Shown here: positions 5,945 through 13,556 of the stretch, in pieces
Layout of the letters: each line of letters opens with the position of its first letter
Position numbering within the stretch: position 1 is the first letter of the stretch
Source: a candidate division Zixibacteria bacterium RBG_16_43_9
Lineage (GTDB): Bacteria; Zixibacteria; MSB-5A5; RBG-16-43-9
Assembly: GCA_001775355.1 (NCBI GenBank)
Contig: MEWM01000062.1
Location: 3,399 to 19,226 of the forward strand
DNA length: 15,828 nt
Direction of reading: 5' to 3'
Translations under genes and position numbers: made by a program
The notes under the pieces: generated by a model
What the model was told of the DNA's origin: nothing
The model's database searches: none
What the model saw: only the letters and a program-made list of their open reading frames with translations

Positions 5945-7340
5945 ACTGATTGCTGTTCAGTTTGTCCTCCCAGGATGGGTCATACACCTCTCCTTTGGCC
6001 GTGGAATGAGCCAACCTGTAAACGCCGTATCCCTGCTCATCTACGAAGATGAAATAAACCCCACCCTGGATGTGGTCATAATACCATTTCTCCCACGCCT
6101 TTGCGGACATAGACACGGGGTACCTTTCGATATTATCCGGCTCTCCATATATTATGTAGACCTTTCCCATGTCGGTTTTCCATCCGTCTTTTTTCCAGGC
6201 ATCCCTTCCTTCTTCGGTGGTGGAGTATCGACGCTGAGCCTCCTCCCATCTCTTGTAATATTCAATCTTGAACTCGTTTTCAGGGGTTGAGGGGTCCGGG
6301 TCTTTTCTCTTCCAGAATTCAGTTATGAACTGTCTTTTGCCGGTCAAATTAAGCTGGTCGTACATCCTCAATTCATCCTTGCTGGCGATATAAGTGAGCA
6401 TTTTTCTTAGATTTTTAGCTTCCTCTTCGGTCCCAGGCTCTCCTGCTGCTTCCAGCATTGGCGAAGCCAGGACCTGAAAAGGTTTGGTTTTTTTAGTCCC
6501 CTCTCCAGAGGCAAGGTCTTTAGCCGATACCTGAAGGAAATAGTTGCCTGGCAGAAGCGAACCTACATTCAGAGCGCTGACCACCACCGAAGTATTTCCC
6601 GGCTTAGTATGTATCATTGAGCCATAATCTTTGGGATTTGAGCTGTTAGAATCCAAGACTGAAAAGCTCAAGGAATATCCCTTCTTGTTGCCCTCTGAAT
6701 CGAATCTGAGGTTATAGACCTCTGCATACAAATAAAGTAACCCCTGTTTCGCGATATATTCCCGCCTGGGGTTAGGGAATACTTTCATCCCTGACTTGTT
6801 GAATTTTACCTCAGTGGTGTCCTCTTTTAAATCCAGAGCTAACTGGATATCGCTAAGCTGCAAGGAATCGGTTTTGAAATCAGGGATAAAAAGCTGAGCT
6901 TTTTTTATCCCAGCCTTATTGGAATTGAGGTCTAAAGTCTTTAGCTCTAAAGAATAAGTCCCGGCTGGCAGTGTATCGCCCAGGACATCTATCAACTGGG
7001 CATCCGAGCTTAAGACTTTCGCCGTGTCCTCGACCAGGTTTCCTATCTGCCAGCTTTTCTCTTTGACTGTGCCACCCTTCTGATCTTTTAAGGTAAGTTC
7101 GAGGGATATGACTGCTCCGAACCCTTTAGGTTGCTGCAGATATTCCAGCTCTTTCTGCTCCAGGGAATAATAGATTTCCAGATAGCTTTTGTCTATGTCC
7201 GGCAGATACTTGAAAACCGCATAATCTAAATCTATCCTTAGCGAATCAGCAGAGAGAGCCTGCCTCTGAGGGAACCACAGAGCCAGAGCCAGGAATAAGA
7301 CCCAGGCTAAATCTGCCTTGATTTTTGATTGTTTTTTCAT
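5931..7340 (-). CDS. Secreted GWxTD-domain protein, copy 2
   Basis: About 469 aa, with an N-terminal signal peptide (KIKADLAWVLFLALALWFPQ, cleavage near residue 30-32) and no further membrane segment, so it is probably periplasmic or surface-exposed. Residues 35-295 are beta-rich and unrecognised. The C-terminal part (about 310-450) carries the GWxTD domain: FWKRKDPDPSTPENEF, EYYKRWEEA, then GWKTDMG (387-393 counting from a GTG at 7343), VYIIYGEPDNIERYP, WYY and VDEQGYGVYRL. The domain's function is unknown. The start is ATG at 7340, with GGAGG 5 nt upstream; the GTG one codon before would sit too close. It follows its paralogue by about 55 bp and precedes the NatA-like ATPase by 37 bp, so it may work with one of the two flanking ABC systems. 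This is inference. Confidence 0.85.
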   Translation of the reverse strand: MKKQSKIKADLAWVLFLALALWFPQRQALSADSLRIDLDYAVFKYLPDIDKSYLEIYYSLEQKELEYLQQPKGFGAVISLELTLKDQKGGTVKEKSWQIGNLVEDTAKVLSSDAQLIDVLGDTLPAGTYSLELKTLDLNSNKAGIKKAQLFIPDFKTDSLQLSDIQLALDLKEDTTEVKFNKSGMKVFPNPRREYIAKQGLLYLYAEVYNLRFDSEGNKKGYSLSFSVLDSNSSNPKDYGSMIHTKPGNTSVVVSALNVGSLLPGNYFLQVSAKDLASGEGTKKTKPFQVLASPMLEAAGEPGTEEEAKNLRKMLTYIASKDELRMYDQLNLTGKRQFITEFWKRKDPDPSTPENEFKIEYYKRWEEAQRRYSTTEEGRDAWKKDGWKTDMGKVYIIYGEPDNIERYPVSMSAKAWEKWYYDHIQGGVYFIFVDEQGYGVYRLAHSTAKGEVYDPSWEDKLNSNQSSQY

Positions 7341-7395
7341 CACTACCTCCGTCCATTAATTTATTTAAAAAAATAAGAGCTTTAAATTCCTTTTT

Positions 7396-8700
7396 TCATC
7401 TCCTGCCATCATAAGGATATCGAAGCTCATATTCTCCATATCCGTTCACATCCACGAACAGGAATTTACGATTAAGGCGATAATAATACCAGACCTGGTA
7501 AGCCCGGACGTCCAGTTCAAAGGGGTGCCTGTCTATTTCATCCGGAGGACCAAACTTAACATAGACCAACCCCATATCCGTCTTATACCCTTCCTTATCG
7601 TAAATGCCGAAGTGCTCATTGGCATATTTTATCCTTTTATAATATTCCTCCATCAATTCGTTCTCCGGGGTATCAGGAGTAGGGTCTTTCGATTTCCAGA
7701 ACTCTCTCCATTTCTTGATCCTTTCCTCTTTTCCTTTGGTCTCCCTCAATTCCTTTAGCTCTTTATCCGATGCCACGTACCGTAAAATCTCCACTGCCCG
7801 GTCCCAATTTGTGTTCACCTGATAAAGAGGAGACCATTCTACTTTCAGTTCCTTTTGAGCCTTGGCTATGAGATTACCTTTCCGGTCAAAAAGTTTAATA
7901 CGAACAGTACAAGTCTGATCTGGCACTGAACTCAAGTCAATTTTTTTAAAACCATATAAAGTCTGATCAAAAACCGACAAAAGTGCGGCACTGGAGGTAT
8001 CCTTTAAAATTATGGCTTTATTGCTTCCTTCCAGCTCGTAGCCTAATCTGTAATCTTCTACTTTGCCTGCGGGAAGTACACCGTAAAGCTCAAAATAGAT
8101 CCAGAAAAAACCTTCTGGATCTCCAAACAGATCAGATACGCTGGGAACGACTTTTTTACCTCTTTTGACAAATTTGGAAGAGTCCTTGTCTTCCTCTACG
8201 CTACGCGCTAATTCCAAACCGCTGAAAAGGGGTTCACCAATCTTGATTGCAGGCAGGGTGACCATCTGCTCAAACTTTGACACCCGATTAGAATTATGGT
8301 CATTAAGCCTGAAACTGAGTTTATACTCCCCGGCTGGTGCGAACAGATCGACCCGGTTTATCAGGAAGGCAGCAGCGGACCGGGTCTCCTGATAGTTATC
8401 AACTGCAAATTCTTCCTCATGTGAGCTGGCAGTATACTGTTTACCCTTATTAAAAAGGACCAACTCTATCTCATGGCTTGCTTTGAACTTGTCTTGATCC
8501 TTTACAAAGGTCATTTTGTTATTGAAGATTTTATAGTAGACCTCTAACCTCCAGCTATTTCCTTCGCTGAAATAGGCGTAATCCACGAAGACGTCCTGCC
8601 CCTCCGGCTCCTCCTGATATCCGAAGTCAGTTTGCGAAAAGGCTAACGGGAGAAAAATTAAAAACAAAAACGGGAAGAGAAACGCAATTTTTCCTTTCAT
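7396..8700 (-). CDS. Secreted GWxTD-family protein, copy 1 (GYKTD variant)
   Basis: A 434-aa protein with a clear signal peptide (MKGKIAFLFPFLFLIFLPLA, cleavage near FSQ, residue 21-23). Residues 35-290 are beta-rich, with DVFVDYAYF near the start matching DLDYAVF in its neighbour, so the paralogy covers the whole length. The C-terminal domain has FWKSKDPTPDTPENEL, EEYYKR, GYKTDMG (371-377), VYVKFGPPDEIDRHP, VWYYY and FVDVNGYGEYELRYP. The family's Trp is Tyr here. AGAGGA lies 5-6 nt before the ATG. The upstream gap of 111 bp separates it from the second permease, with a possible internal promoter. Function is unknown; location beside a tripartite exporter suggests an envelope role. Confidence 0.85.
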   Translation of the reverse strand: MKGKIAFLFPFLFLIFLPLAFSQTDFGYQEEPEGQDVFVDYAYFSEGNSWRLEVYYKIFNNKMTFVKDQDKFKASHEIELVLFNKGKQYTASSHEEEFAVDNYQETRSAAAFLINRVDLFAPAGEYKLSFRLNDHNSNRVSKFEQMVTLPAIKIGEPLFSGLELARSVEEDKDSSKFVKRGKKVVPSVSDLFGDPEGFFWIYFELYGVLPAGKVEDYRLGYELEGSNKAIILKDTSSAALLSVFDQTLYGFKKIDLSSVPDQTCTVRIKLFDRKGNLIAKAQKELKVEWSPLYQVNTNWDRAVEILRYVASDKELKELRETKGKEERIKKWREFWKSKDPTPDTPENELMEEYYKRIKYANEHFGIYDKEGYKTDMGLVYVKFGPPDEIDRHPFELDVRAYQVWYYYRLNRKFLFVDVNGYGEYELRYPYDGRR

Positions 8701-8766
8701 TTTTTCCTCTGATTATTATAAATAAATCTTATAGAAATATCCATAGAAATCTATCCTGTACTTTCC

Positions 8767-8795
8767 ATTATAATTACACTTACTTCCCTTTTCCC
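8767..8795 (-). promoter_or_regulatory. Possible internal promoter for the GWxTD genes
   Basis: In the 111-bp gap, the minus strand has a perfect TATAAT (8767-8772). Seventeen nt upstream lies GGGAAA (8790-8795), a poor -35 with 3 of 6 matches. The leader would be about 60 nt. The gap is AT-rich, so a chance TATAAT is possible. Confidence 0.25.
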
Positions 8796-8811
8796 GTTTG
8801 GGCTTAAACTT

Positions 8812-10062
8812 TTATTCGTACCTGAGGGAGACTATGGGATCAACTTTAGCTGCCCGGTAAGCCGGATATATACCGAATATCAACCCTACGCTAACTGCCA
8901 CTGAGAAACCTATGATCACCCAGGGTACGGAGACGCTGGCGGGCAAGGGGGTGGTTAAGGCTATAAGCTGGCTCAATAGAAGCCCCACGATTATACCCAG
9001 AACCCCTCCTGTACCGCTTAAGGTCATAGCCTCGATCAGGAACTGCCAGACGATGTCCCTTTTTTTGGCCCCGATCGCTTTCCTTATCCCTATTTCCCTG
9101 GTTCTCTCTGTAACTGAGACTAACATTATGTTCATCACCCCCACCCCTCCCACTAACAAGCCGATGGAGGAAATCACCACCATTACTAAATAGATAGCGC
9201 TGGTTATCTGATGGTATACATTCATCATGTCATCCTGAGTGGAGACAGCGAAATCATTGGGCTTATCTGGAGGAACAGCTCTTCTCCTTCTCATCAGCTC
9301 AGTAATCTCATCGATCGCTTTGGACATAAGCTCTGGCGATTTGGGCCTGGCAACCAAGAGTAACTCTTTTTCCTGTGGATAAAGTTTCATAAAAGTCCCA
9401 TAAGGCAAAAGGATGAAATTGTTCATACTTCCGCCTAAAAGGTTGGGCCTTTTCTCCATTACTCCAACAACTGTAAACTTCTTAGGGGAGAAAGTAGCTC
9501 CTCCCATTAGAATCTCTTTACCTATAGGGTCTATAAAAGGGAACAATTTCTCTTTTAAATCTGGACCCAGCACCACTACCTGGGCTTTGAAGTTTATATC
9601 TGAGTCGGTGAAAAATCTCCCTTCAGCTACAAAGTTGTTATTGACCACCTCATATTCCGGCATAACTCCAATCAGCTCAAAACGTGTGTTCTCTTCTTTT
9701 CCGAATTTCGCTATATGGGAGCCAGGTCCCCAGTTCTGTGGAGAGACCTCGTTAATCGAAGGGCAGAAATCCTTTACTGCCATAGCATCCTCAAAGGTTA
9801 TCGGTTTGCGATTCCTCTCCTCCTCGGGTATTCTTCCCATCCTTATACCAATTTTGAATTTCGTAACGTAGATCACATTCGACCCCAGGGATTCTATCTG
9901 CTGAGCCATACTTTTATTTAGGCCTTGAATGATCGAGACCATTCCTATAACCGCAGTCACACCAATAAGAACACCCAAAATGGTTAAAAAGGAGCGCAGC
10001 TTGTTACTTTTCAGCGATGCCCAGGCCATCAGCATGCCTTCTTTTATCTCAAAAAGGTTCAT
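8812..10062 (-). CDS. MacB/FtsX-type ABC permease, second copy
   Basis: A 416-aa permease with four membrane segments in the MacB layout: TM1 about 24-46, a large periplasmic domain (47-288), then TM2 (about 289-315), TM3 (345-368) and TM4 (383-400). Conserved family segments are WASLKSNKLRSFLTILGVLIG at the N-terminus, MNIMLVSVTERTREIGIRKAIGAK after TM2, and IYPAYRAAKVDPI..LRYE at the C-terminus. It lacks a fused ATPase domain, so it must use the separate ATPase at 11602-12285. It is a paralogue of the next upstream gene; the two probably form a heterodimer. No strong SD is seen before the ATG (only GAAGAAAC), and a repeat element fills the upstream gap. Family function is mechanotransmission that drives periplasmic export; the substrate is unknown. 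Confidence 0.9.
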   Translation of the reverse strand: MNLFEIKEGMLMAWASLKSNKLRSFLTILGVLIGVTAVIGMVSIIQGLNKSMAQQIESLGSNVIYVTKFKIGIRMGRIPEEERNRKPITFEDAMAVKDFCPSINEVSPQNWGPGSHIAKFGKEENTRFELIGVMPEYEVVNNNFVAEGRFFTDSDINFKAQVVVLGPDLKEKLFPFIDPIGKEILMGGATFSPKKFTVVGVMEKRPNLLGGSMNNFILLPYGTFMKLYPQEKELLLVARPKSPELMSKAIDEITELMRRRRAVPPDKPNDFAVSTQDDMMNVYHQITSAIYLVMVVISSIGLLVGGVGVMNIMLVSVTERTREIGIRKAIGAKKRDIVWQFLIEAMTLSGTGGVLGIIVGLLLSQLIALTTPLPASVSVPWVIIGFSVAVSVGLIFGIYPAYRAAKVDPIVSLRYE

Positions 10063-10087
10063 TTTTTAGTCTGTTTCTTCAACGCTT

Positions 10088-10179
10088 GGAGTGTAAAGCC
10101 GTCAAGGTCTTGAGACTTTAGCTTTACCTTCATTCATCCATTGGTAATTGATTTTAATAAACCTAAAGGTTTATACTCC
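10088..10179. repeat. Inverted-repeat element GGAGTGTAAA...TTTATACTCC
   Basis: Ends GGAGTGTAAA (10088-10097) and TTTATACTCC (10170-10179) pair at 9 of 10 positions. The right end contains a perfect hairpin ATAAACC-TAAA-GGTTTAT (10157-10174). The left part has GTAAAGC/GCTTTAC (10093-10099 and 10121-10127) with an irregular interior that includes TCAAG-GT-CTTGA. It fills most of the gap between the two permease genes and is a second, more degenerate copy of the element at 11465-11583. Confidence 0.75.
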
Positions 10180-10217
10180 ATGCTTTTTATTATTTTTTAT
10201 TTTTCCTTCTTCCTTTT

Positions 10218-11438
10218 TCATTCGTATCTCAAACAAGCAATCGGGTCTAACTTGGCGGCTTTAACTGCTGGAAAGATCCCGAAGAAAAGTCCTACTGAAG
10301 TTGCGATGATAAGACCGGTGATAACTGACCAGGCTTCAATAGCCGCGGGAAGCGGTGTGGTGGCTGCCACTATCTTGGCGATGATACTGCCCAAGATAAC
10401 CCCGATCAATCCTCCGACCAGGGCTACAGTTACCGCTTCAACCAAAAACTGCCAGAGGATATTTTTCTTCTTCGCACCCACAGCTTTACGGATGCCGATC
10501 TCCCTGGTTCTCTCTGTGACTGAGACCAGCATTATGTTCATAATGACTATGCCCCCAACCACCAGGGCGATAGATGAGACCCCGATCATAACTATAAAGG
10601 CGGTGGAGGTAAAATTGCGGTACAGCTCCATAAAGGTATCAGAGGTCATAATAGCGAAATCGTCTGGCTTATCATAGGGAACATGCCTTCTGGCTCTGAG
10701 GACTAAGCGAACCTGATCCTGTGCCTCCTGCATCGAGCCGAAACTTTCCACCTTGACGAAGATGGCCAGAAATCTTTTGGTTCCGAAAAGCTTGTTAAAG
10801 GTGGTGATAGGGATCATAACGAAATTATCTTGACTTATTCCTAAAAAGGTTCCCCTCTTTTCTGCCACTCCCACAACCCTGAAATAATAATTACCTATCT
10901 TGATATCTTTTTCCAAAGGGTCCTGCCCGGGAAAAAGGTTATCCGCAACCTCCCATCCAATCAAGGCCACCCTTCTATTATGTAGATTCTCAAATTCAGA
11001 AGGATACCTTCCACTGCTCAAATTGATATCCGAGATCTCTGTGATATTGGCAGTAGATCCATCAATCTCAACGTCACTCAGATATTTCTCTCTATATTTC
11101 ACCTTTCTATAGGCAACCATCTCAGCTCCAACCTTCCAGCACAAAGGGCACCCCTTCTTAACTGCTTCCATATCCTGGAGAGTGAATTCTTTTCTTTTGA
11201 GAACTTTTAAATAATCTTCCTCGCTCATTATTGTACGCCAGCCAGCGTCCACAAAAAAGGTGGTGGAGCCCAGGCTGGAGATCTGGTCAGCCACATATTT
11301 GTTCATCCCGGCTATGATCGAGACCACCGCGATCACAGTCATCACTCCGATTATCACCCCGATCAGGGTAAGGATGGACCTGAGCTTATTGGCGATAAGA
11401 GATTTTAAGGCAACCCCGATACTTTCTAAAAACTGCAA
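10218..11438 (-). CDS. MacB/FtsX-type ABC permease, first copy
   Basis: A 406-aa permease with the same layout as its downstream paralogue: TM1 (about 20-45), periplasmic domain (46-278), TM2 (279-305), TM3 (334-358), TM4 (371-391). Conserved segments are LKSLIANKLRSILTLIGVIIG, MNIMLVSVTERTREIGIRKAVGAK and GIFPAVKAAKLDPIACLRYE. The start is a TTG: GGAGG lies 6 nt before it and no ATG is nearby. Two cysteines in the periplasmic domain form CPLC (97-100); the paralogue has only one cysteine there. A disulfide or metal site is possible but unproven. It is flanked by repeat elements on both sides. It likely forms a heterodimer with the second copy and uses the ATPase encoded just upstream. Confidence 0.9.
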   Translation of the reverse strand: MQFLESIGVALKSLIANKLRSILTLIGVIIGVMTVIAVVSIIAGMNKYVADQISSLGSTTFFVDAGWRTIMSEEDYLKVLKRKEFTLQDMEAVKKGCPLCWKVGAEMVAYRKVKYREKYLSDVEIDGSTANITEISDINLSSGRYPSEFENLHNRRVALIGWEVADNLFPGQDPLEKDIKIGNYYFRVVGVAEKRGTFLGISQDNFVMIPITTFNKLFGTKRFLAIFVKVESFGSMQEAQDQVRLVLRARRHVPYDKPDDFAIMTSDTFMELYRNFTSTAFIVMIGVSSIALVVGGIVIMNIMLVSVTERTREIGIRKAVGAKKKNILWQFLVEAVTVALVGGLIGVILGSIIAKIVAATTPLPAAIEAWSVITGLIIATSVGLFFGIFPAVKAAKLDPIACLRYE

Positions 11439-11464
11439 ACTTATCCTCCGTCAAACCATTTTTT

Positions 11465-11583
11465 GGAGTGTAAACCTTCAGGTTTACCTTTTTAAATCAT
11501 TCAAAAGCGGATTAGATTGCAAACCTTCAGGTTTGCTTTTTTGTTCTTGAATTAGAGAAAGTAAAACTAAAGTTTTACACTCC
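11465..11583. repeat. Inverted-repeat element with three perfect hairpins
   Basis: The ends GGAGTGTAAA (11465-11474) and TTTACACTCC (11574-11583) are perfect 10-bp inverted repeats. Inside are three perfect 7-bp hairpins with 4-base centres: GTAAACC-TTCA-GGTTTAC (11470-11487), GCAAACC-TTCA-GGTTTGC (11519-11536) and GTAAAAC-TAAA-GTTTTAC (11561-11578). Arm differences are compensated on the other side in each case. The element fills the gap between the ATPase and first permease genes and would be part of the operon mRNA. Confidence 0.85.
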
Positions 11584-11584
11584 A

Positions 11585-11601
11585 GTTTCTTCTTAAGAAA
11601 C
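11585..11601. repeat. Hairpin immediately after the ATPase stop codon
   Basis: GTTTCTT-CTT-AAGAAAC is a perfect 7-bp stem with a 3-nt loop that abuts the TAA stop (11602-11604). There is no U-tract after it in the gene direction. It could shield the mRNA end of the ATPase cistron or be part of the neighbouring repeat. Confidence 0.45.
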
Positions 11602-12285
11602 TTATTTTACTTTTTCATCTTGCTCTATTTTCCCATCCCGGAGATGTATGGCCCTATGTGCATGAGCAGCTATATCCGCCTCGTGAGTGATCAGAATTAT
11701 GGTGTTCCCTTCAGAATGAAGCCGGTCGACCAGTTTCATTATCTCCGCACCAGTGGCTGTATCCAGGTTTCCTGTGGGTTCATCCGCCAAAATCAGGGAA
11801 GGGTTGTTCACAATAGCCCGAGCTATAGCCACCCTCTGTCTTTCACCACCGGAAAGCTCGTTCGGCTTGTGAGTTATCCGGTCAGTTAAATCCACCATCT
11901 CTAAAGCCTTTTTTGCTTTCTGGATCCTCTCTTTTGACTCTGTGCCATTATAGATTAAAGGAAGCTCCACATTATGTAAAGCTGTTGCCCGGGGCAAAAG
12001 ATTAAAGGTCTGGAAAACGAACCCTATCTCCTTATTGCGGATGAAGGCCAACTCATCATCGTTCATCTGGCTCACCAGCCTGCTGTTCAGATAATATTCT
12101 CCCTGAGTGGGAGTATCCAAGCAGCCGATCAGATTCATCAGAGTCGATTTGCCTGAGCCTGAAGGTCCCATAATGGCTAAATACTCCCCTTTTTCTACTT
12201 CCAGATCAACCCCCCGTAGGGCTTGAACCTGGACCTTTTCGTTTCCGATCTCGTATATCTTCCAGAGATTCTGGGTTTTTATCAT
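11602..12285 (-). CDS. ABC ATPase, LolD/MacB type
   Basis: A stand-alone ATPase of about 227 aa. All motifs are intact: Walker [10 protein letters not shown] (41-49), Q-loop FQTFN (Q93), signature LSGGERQR (145-152), Walker B LILADEP (165-171, D169/E170), GNLD, and the switch histidine H202 (ITHEAD). This type energises MacB/LolCE/FtsX-like permeases, and the two permease genes follow directly. In E. coli MacB the ATPase is fused to the permease; here it is separate, as in YknXYZ-type systems. The gene abuts macA-like (stop at 12290-12292). I favour the ATG at 12285, as homologues commonly start MIKT; a GTG one codon earlier (12288) has GAGGG at 8 nt and is also possible. Numbers above count from the GTG. 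Confidence 0.93.
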   Translation of the reverse strand: MIKTQNLWKIYEIGNEKVQVQALRGVDLEVEKGEYLAIMGPSGSGKSTLMNLIGCLDTPTQGEYYLNSRLVSQMNDDELAFIRNKEIGFVFQTFNLLPRATALHNVELPLIYNGTESKERIQKAKKALEMVDLTDRITHKPNELSGGERQRVAIARAIVNNPSLILADEPTGNLDTATGAEIMKLVDRLHSEGNTIILITHEADIAAHAHRAIHLRDGKIEQDEKVK

Positions 12286-12289
12286 CACC

Positions 12290-13525
12290 TTAGCTTCCCT
12301 CTTTCTTCTCCATTTTTTTCTCTATCTTGATTTTATCCCCATCTTTTAAGGTCCTCAGGATCTTATAGCTTCCGGTTATTATCTGGTCATTCTCCTTCAG
12401 TCCGGAGACTATCTCCATATTCTGCTGGTCAGCAATACCGCTCTTGATCTGAGCGAATTTTGCCCTCCCTTTTTCTATCAAGAATACCCCTTCTAACTCT
12501 TTTTTCTTCTTCTTGTCGTTTTTCTCTTCCTTTGCGGAGGAAGCCAGTGCCTCGGCTTTACCCTCCTTAGACTTGGTATTCAGGGTATCTTTTTTCTCCT
12601 CCCGCATTACCACTGCGGCGATCGGGATATTAAGAACGTCTTTGTGAGAAGCGGTGGTGATATCCACAGAGGCGGACATCCCGGGCTTTATCCCATTGAC
12701 TTCATCCTGGATCAAGACCTTGACTATGAAGTTGACCACCTGATCCTGGGTTCCGAAACCGGTGATCTTGGCTGTATTGCCGATCTCCGAGACCTCACCC
12801 TTAAAAGAGGTATCCGGAAAAGCGTCGATTTTGATCTTGGCTTCCTGGGTTAATCTGGTTTCTGCGATATCGGTCTCATCCACCTCTACCTCTACCTCGA
12901 ATGCAGAAAGGTCCGAGATGGTCATGATCTCAGTGGGATTATAGGTGGCGCCGGTTACCATCTCCCCTTCTTTTTTTAAAAGCTCGGTGATCTTTCCGTC
13001 CATGGGAGCATTAATGGTGGTCTTGGCTAAAAGGTCTTCAGCCTGTCTCAGCGATGCCTGGCTTTGATCATACTGTGCCTTGGCAACATCATACTGGGTC
13101 AAAGAGGCATCATACTGCTCCTTGGAGGTGAGGCTCTTCTCAAAGAGCTTTTGCTGTCTTTCGTGGAGCAGTTTTGCCTGTTCAAAACTAGCTTTAGCTG
13201 AATTCAACTGTGCTGTGGTTTGAGCTACAGCCGATTTGTACTCTGAAGGGTCAATTTGCACTAAAAGCTGCCCTTTTTTAACTAAGTCTCCATCTTTCAC
13301 TGGAAGACTGATAATCAGTCCAGGAACCATGGCACCGATCTTGACATCTTTTTTAGCCTGGACTTTGCCGCTGCCTGTGACTATGGAGGCTAAGTCGCCC
13401 TTTTTGACCTTGTCAGCCTCCACTGTATAGACTTTCTCACCAGAGCGGAACAGGTTTAAAAGGACTATCACCACCACTAAAATTAATACTCCTGCTATGA
13501 TTATGATCTTATTTCTTTTTTTCAT
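12290..13525 (-). CDS. macA: MacA-like periplasmic adaptor (HlyD/RND-MFP family)
   Basis: A 411-aa inner-membrane-anchored adaptor that links the ABC permeases to the TolC-like channel. An N-terminal anchor (about 7-26) is followed by a first half lipoyl domain ([20 protein letters not shown], about 60-95), an alpha-hairpin coiled coil (95-168, rich in Gln, Ala and Lys), the second lipoyl half ([22 protein letters not shown], about 169-191), a beta-barrel (205-295) and a membrane-proximal domain (345-400). GAGGAGG lies 4 nt before the ATG. An odd insert at about 309-345 is rich in Lys and Glu ([15 protein letters not shown]) and sits between the beta-barrel and the membrane-proximal domain. 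The symbol follows family and gene order; the substrate may be a macrolide, peptide, lipid or siderophore. Confidence 0.9.
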   Translation of the reverse strand: MKKRNKIIIIAGVLILVVVIVLLNLFRSGEKVYTVEADKVKKGDLASIVTGSGKVQAKKDVKIGAMVPGLIISLPVKDGDLVKKGQLLVQIDPSEYKSAVAQTTAQLNSAKASFEQAKLLHERQQKLFEKSLTSKEQYDASLTQYDVAKAQYDQSQASLRQAEDLLAKTTINAPMDGKITELLKKEGEMVTGATYNPTEIMTISDLSAFEVEVEVDETDIAETRLTQEAKIKIDAFPDTSFKGEVSEIGNTAKITGFGTQDQVVNFIVKVLIQDEVNGIKPGMSASVDITTASHKDVLNIPIAAVVMREEKKDTLNTKSKEGKAEALASSAKEEKNDKKKKKELEGVFLIEKGRAKFAQIKSGIADQQNMEIVSGLKENDQIITGSYKILRTLKDGDKIKIEKKMEKKEGS

Positions 13526-13556
13526 ACTACCTCCTCTAAACTATGACTGAAGCTGC

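Noticed and set aside
8715..8720. Perfect TATAAT close to the first GWxTD gene (minus strand, with TGGATA 17 nt upstream)
   Set aside because: The transcript would start inside or after the ribosome-binding site, leaving no functional leader; the region is AT-rich.
9413..9871. Plus-strand open frame of 152 codons
   Set aside because: It is entirely antisense to a well-conserved MacB-type permease, lacks a ribosome site and has no recognisable domain.
10141..10677. Plus-strand open frame of 178 codons
   Set aside because: It begins inside a repeat element and is antisense to the first permease for most of its length. Its hydrophobic pattern is the mirror of the permease's membrane segments.
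11519..11542. Terminator-like hairpin plus T6 within the export operon
   Set aside because: The T-run is on the plus strand, opposite to the genes, and the hairpin is one of three in the repeat element.
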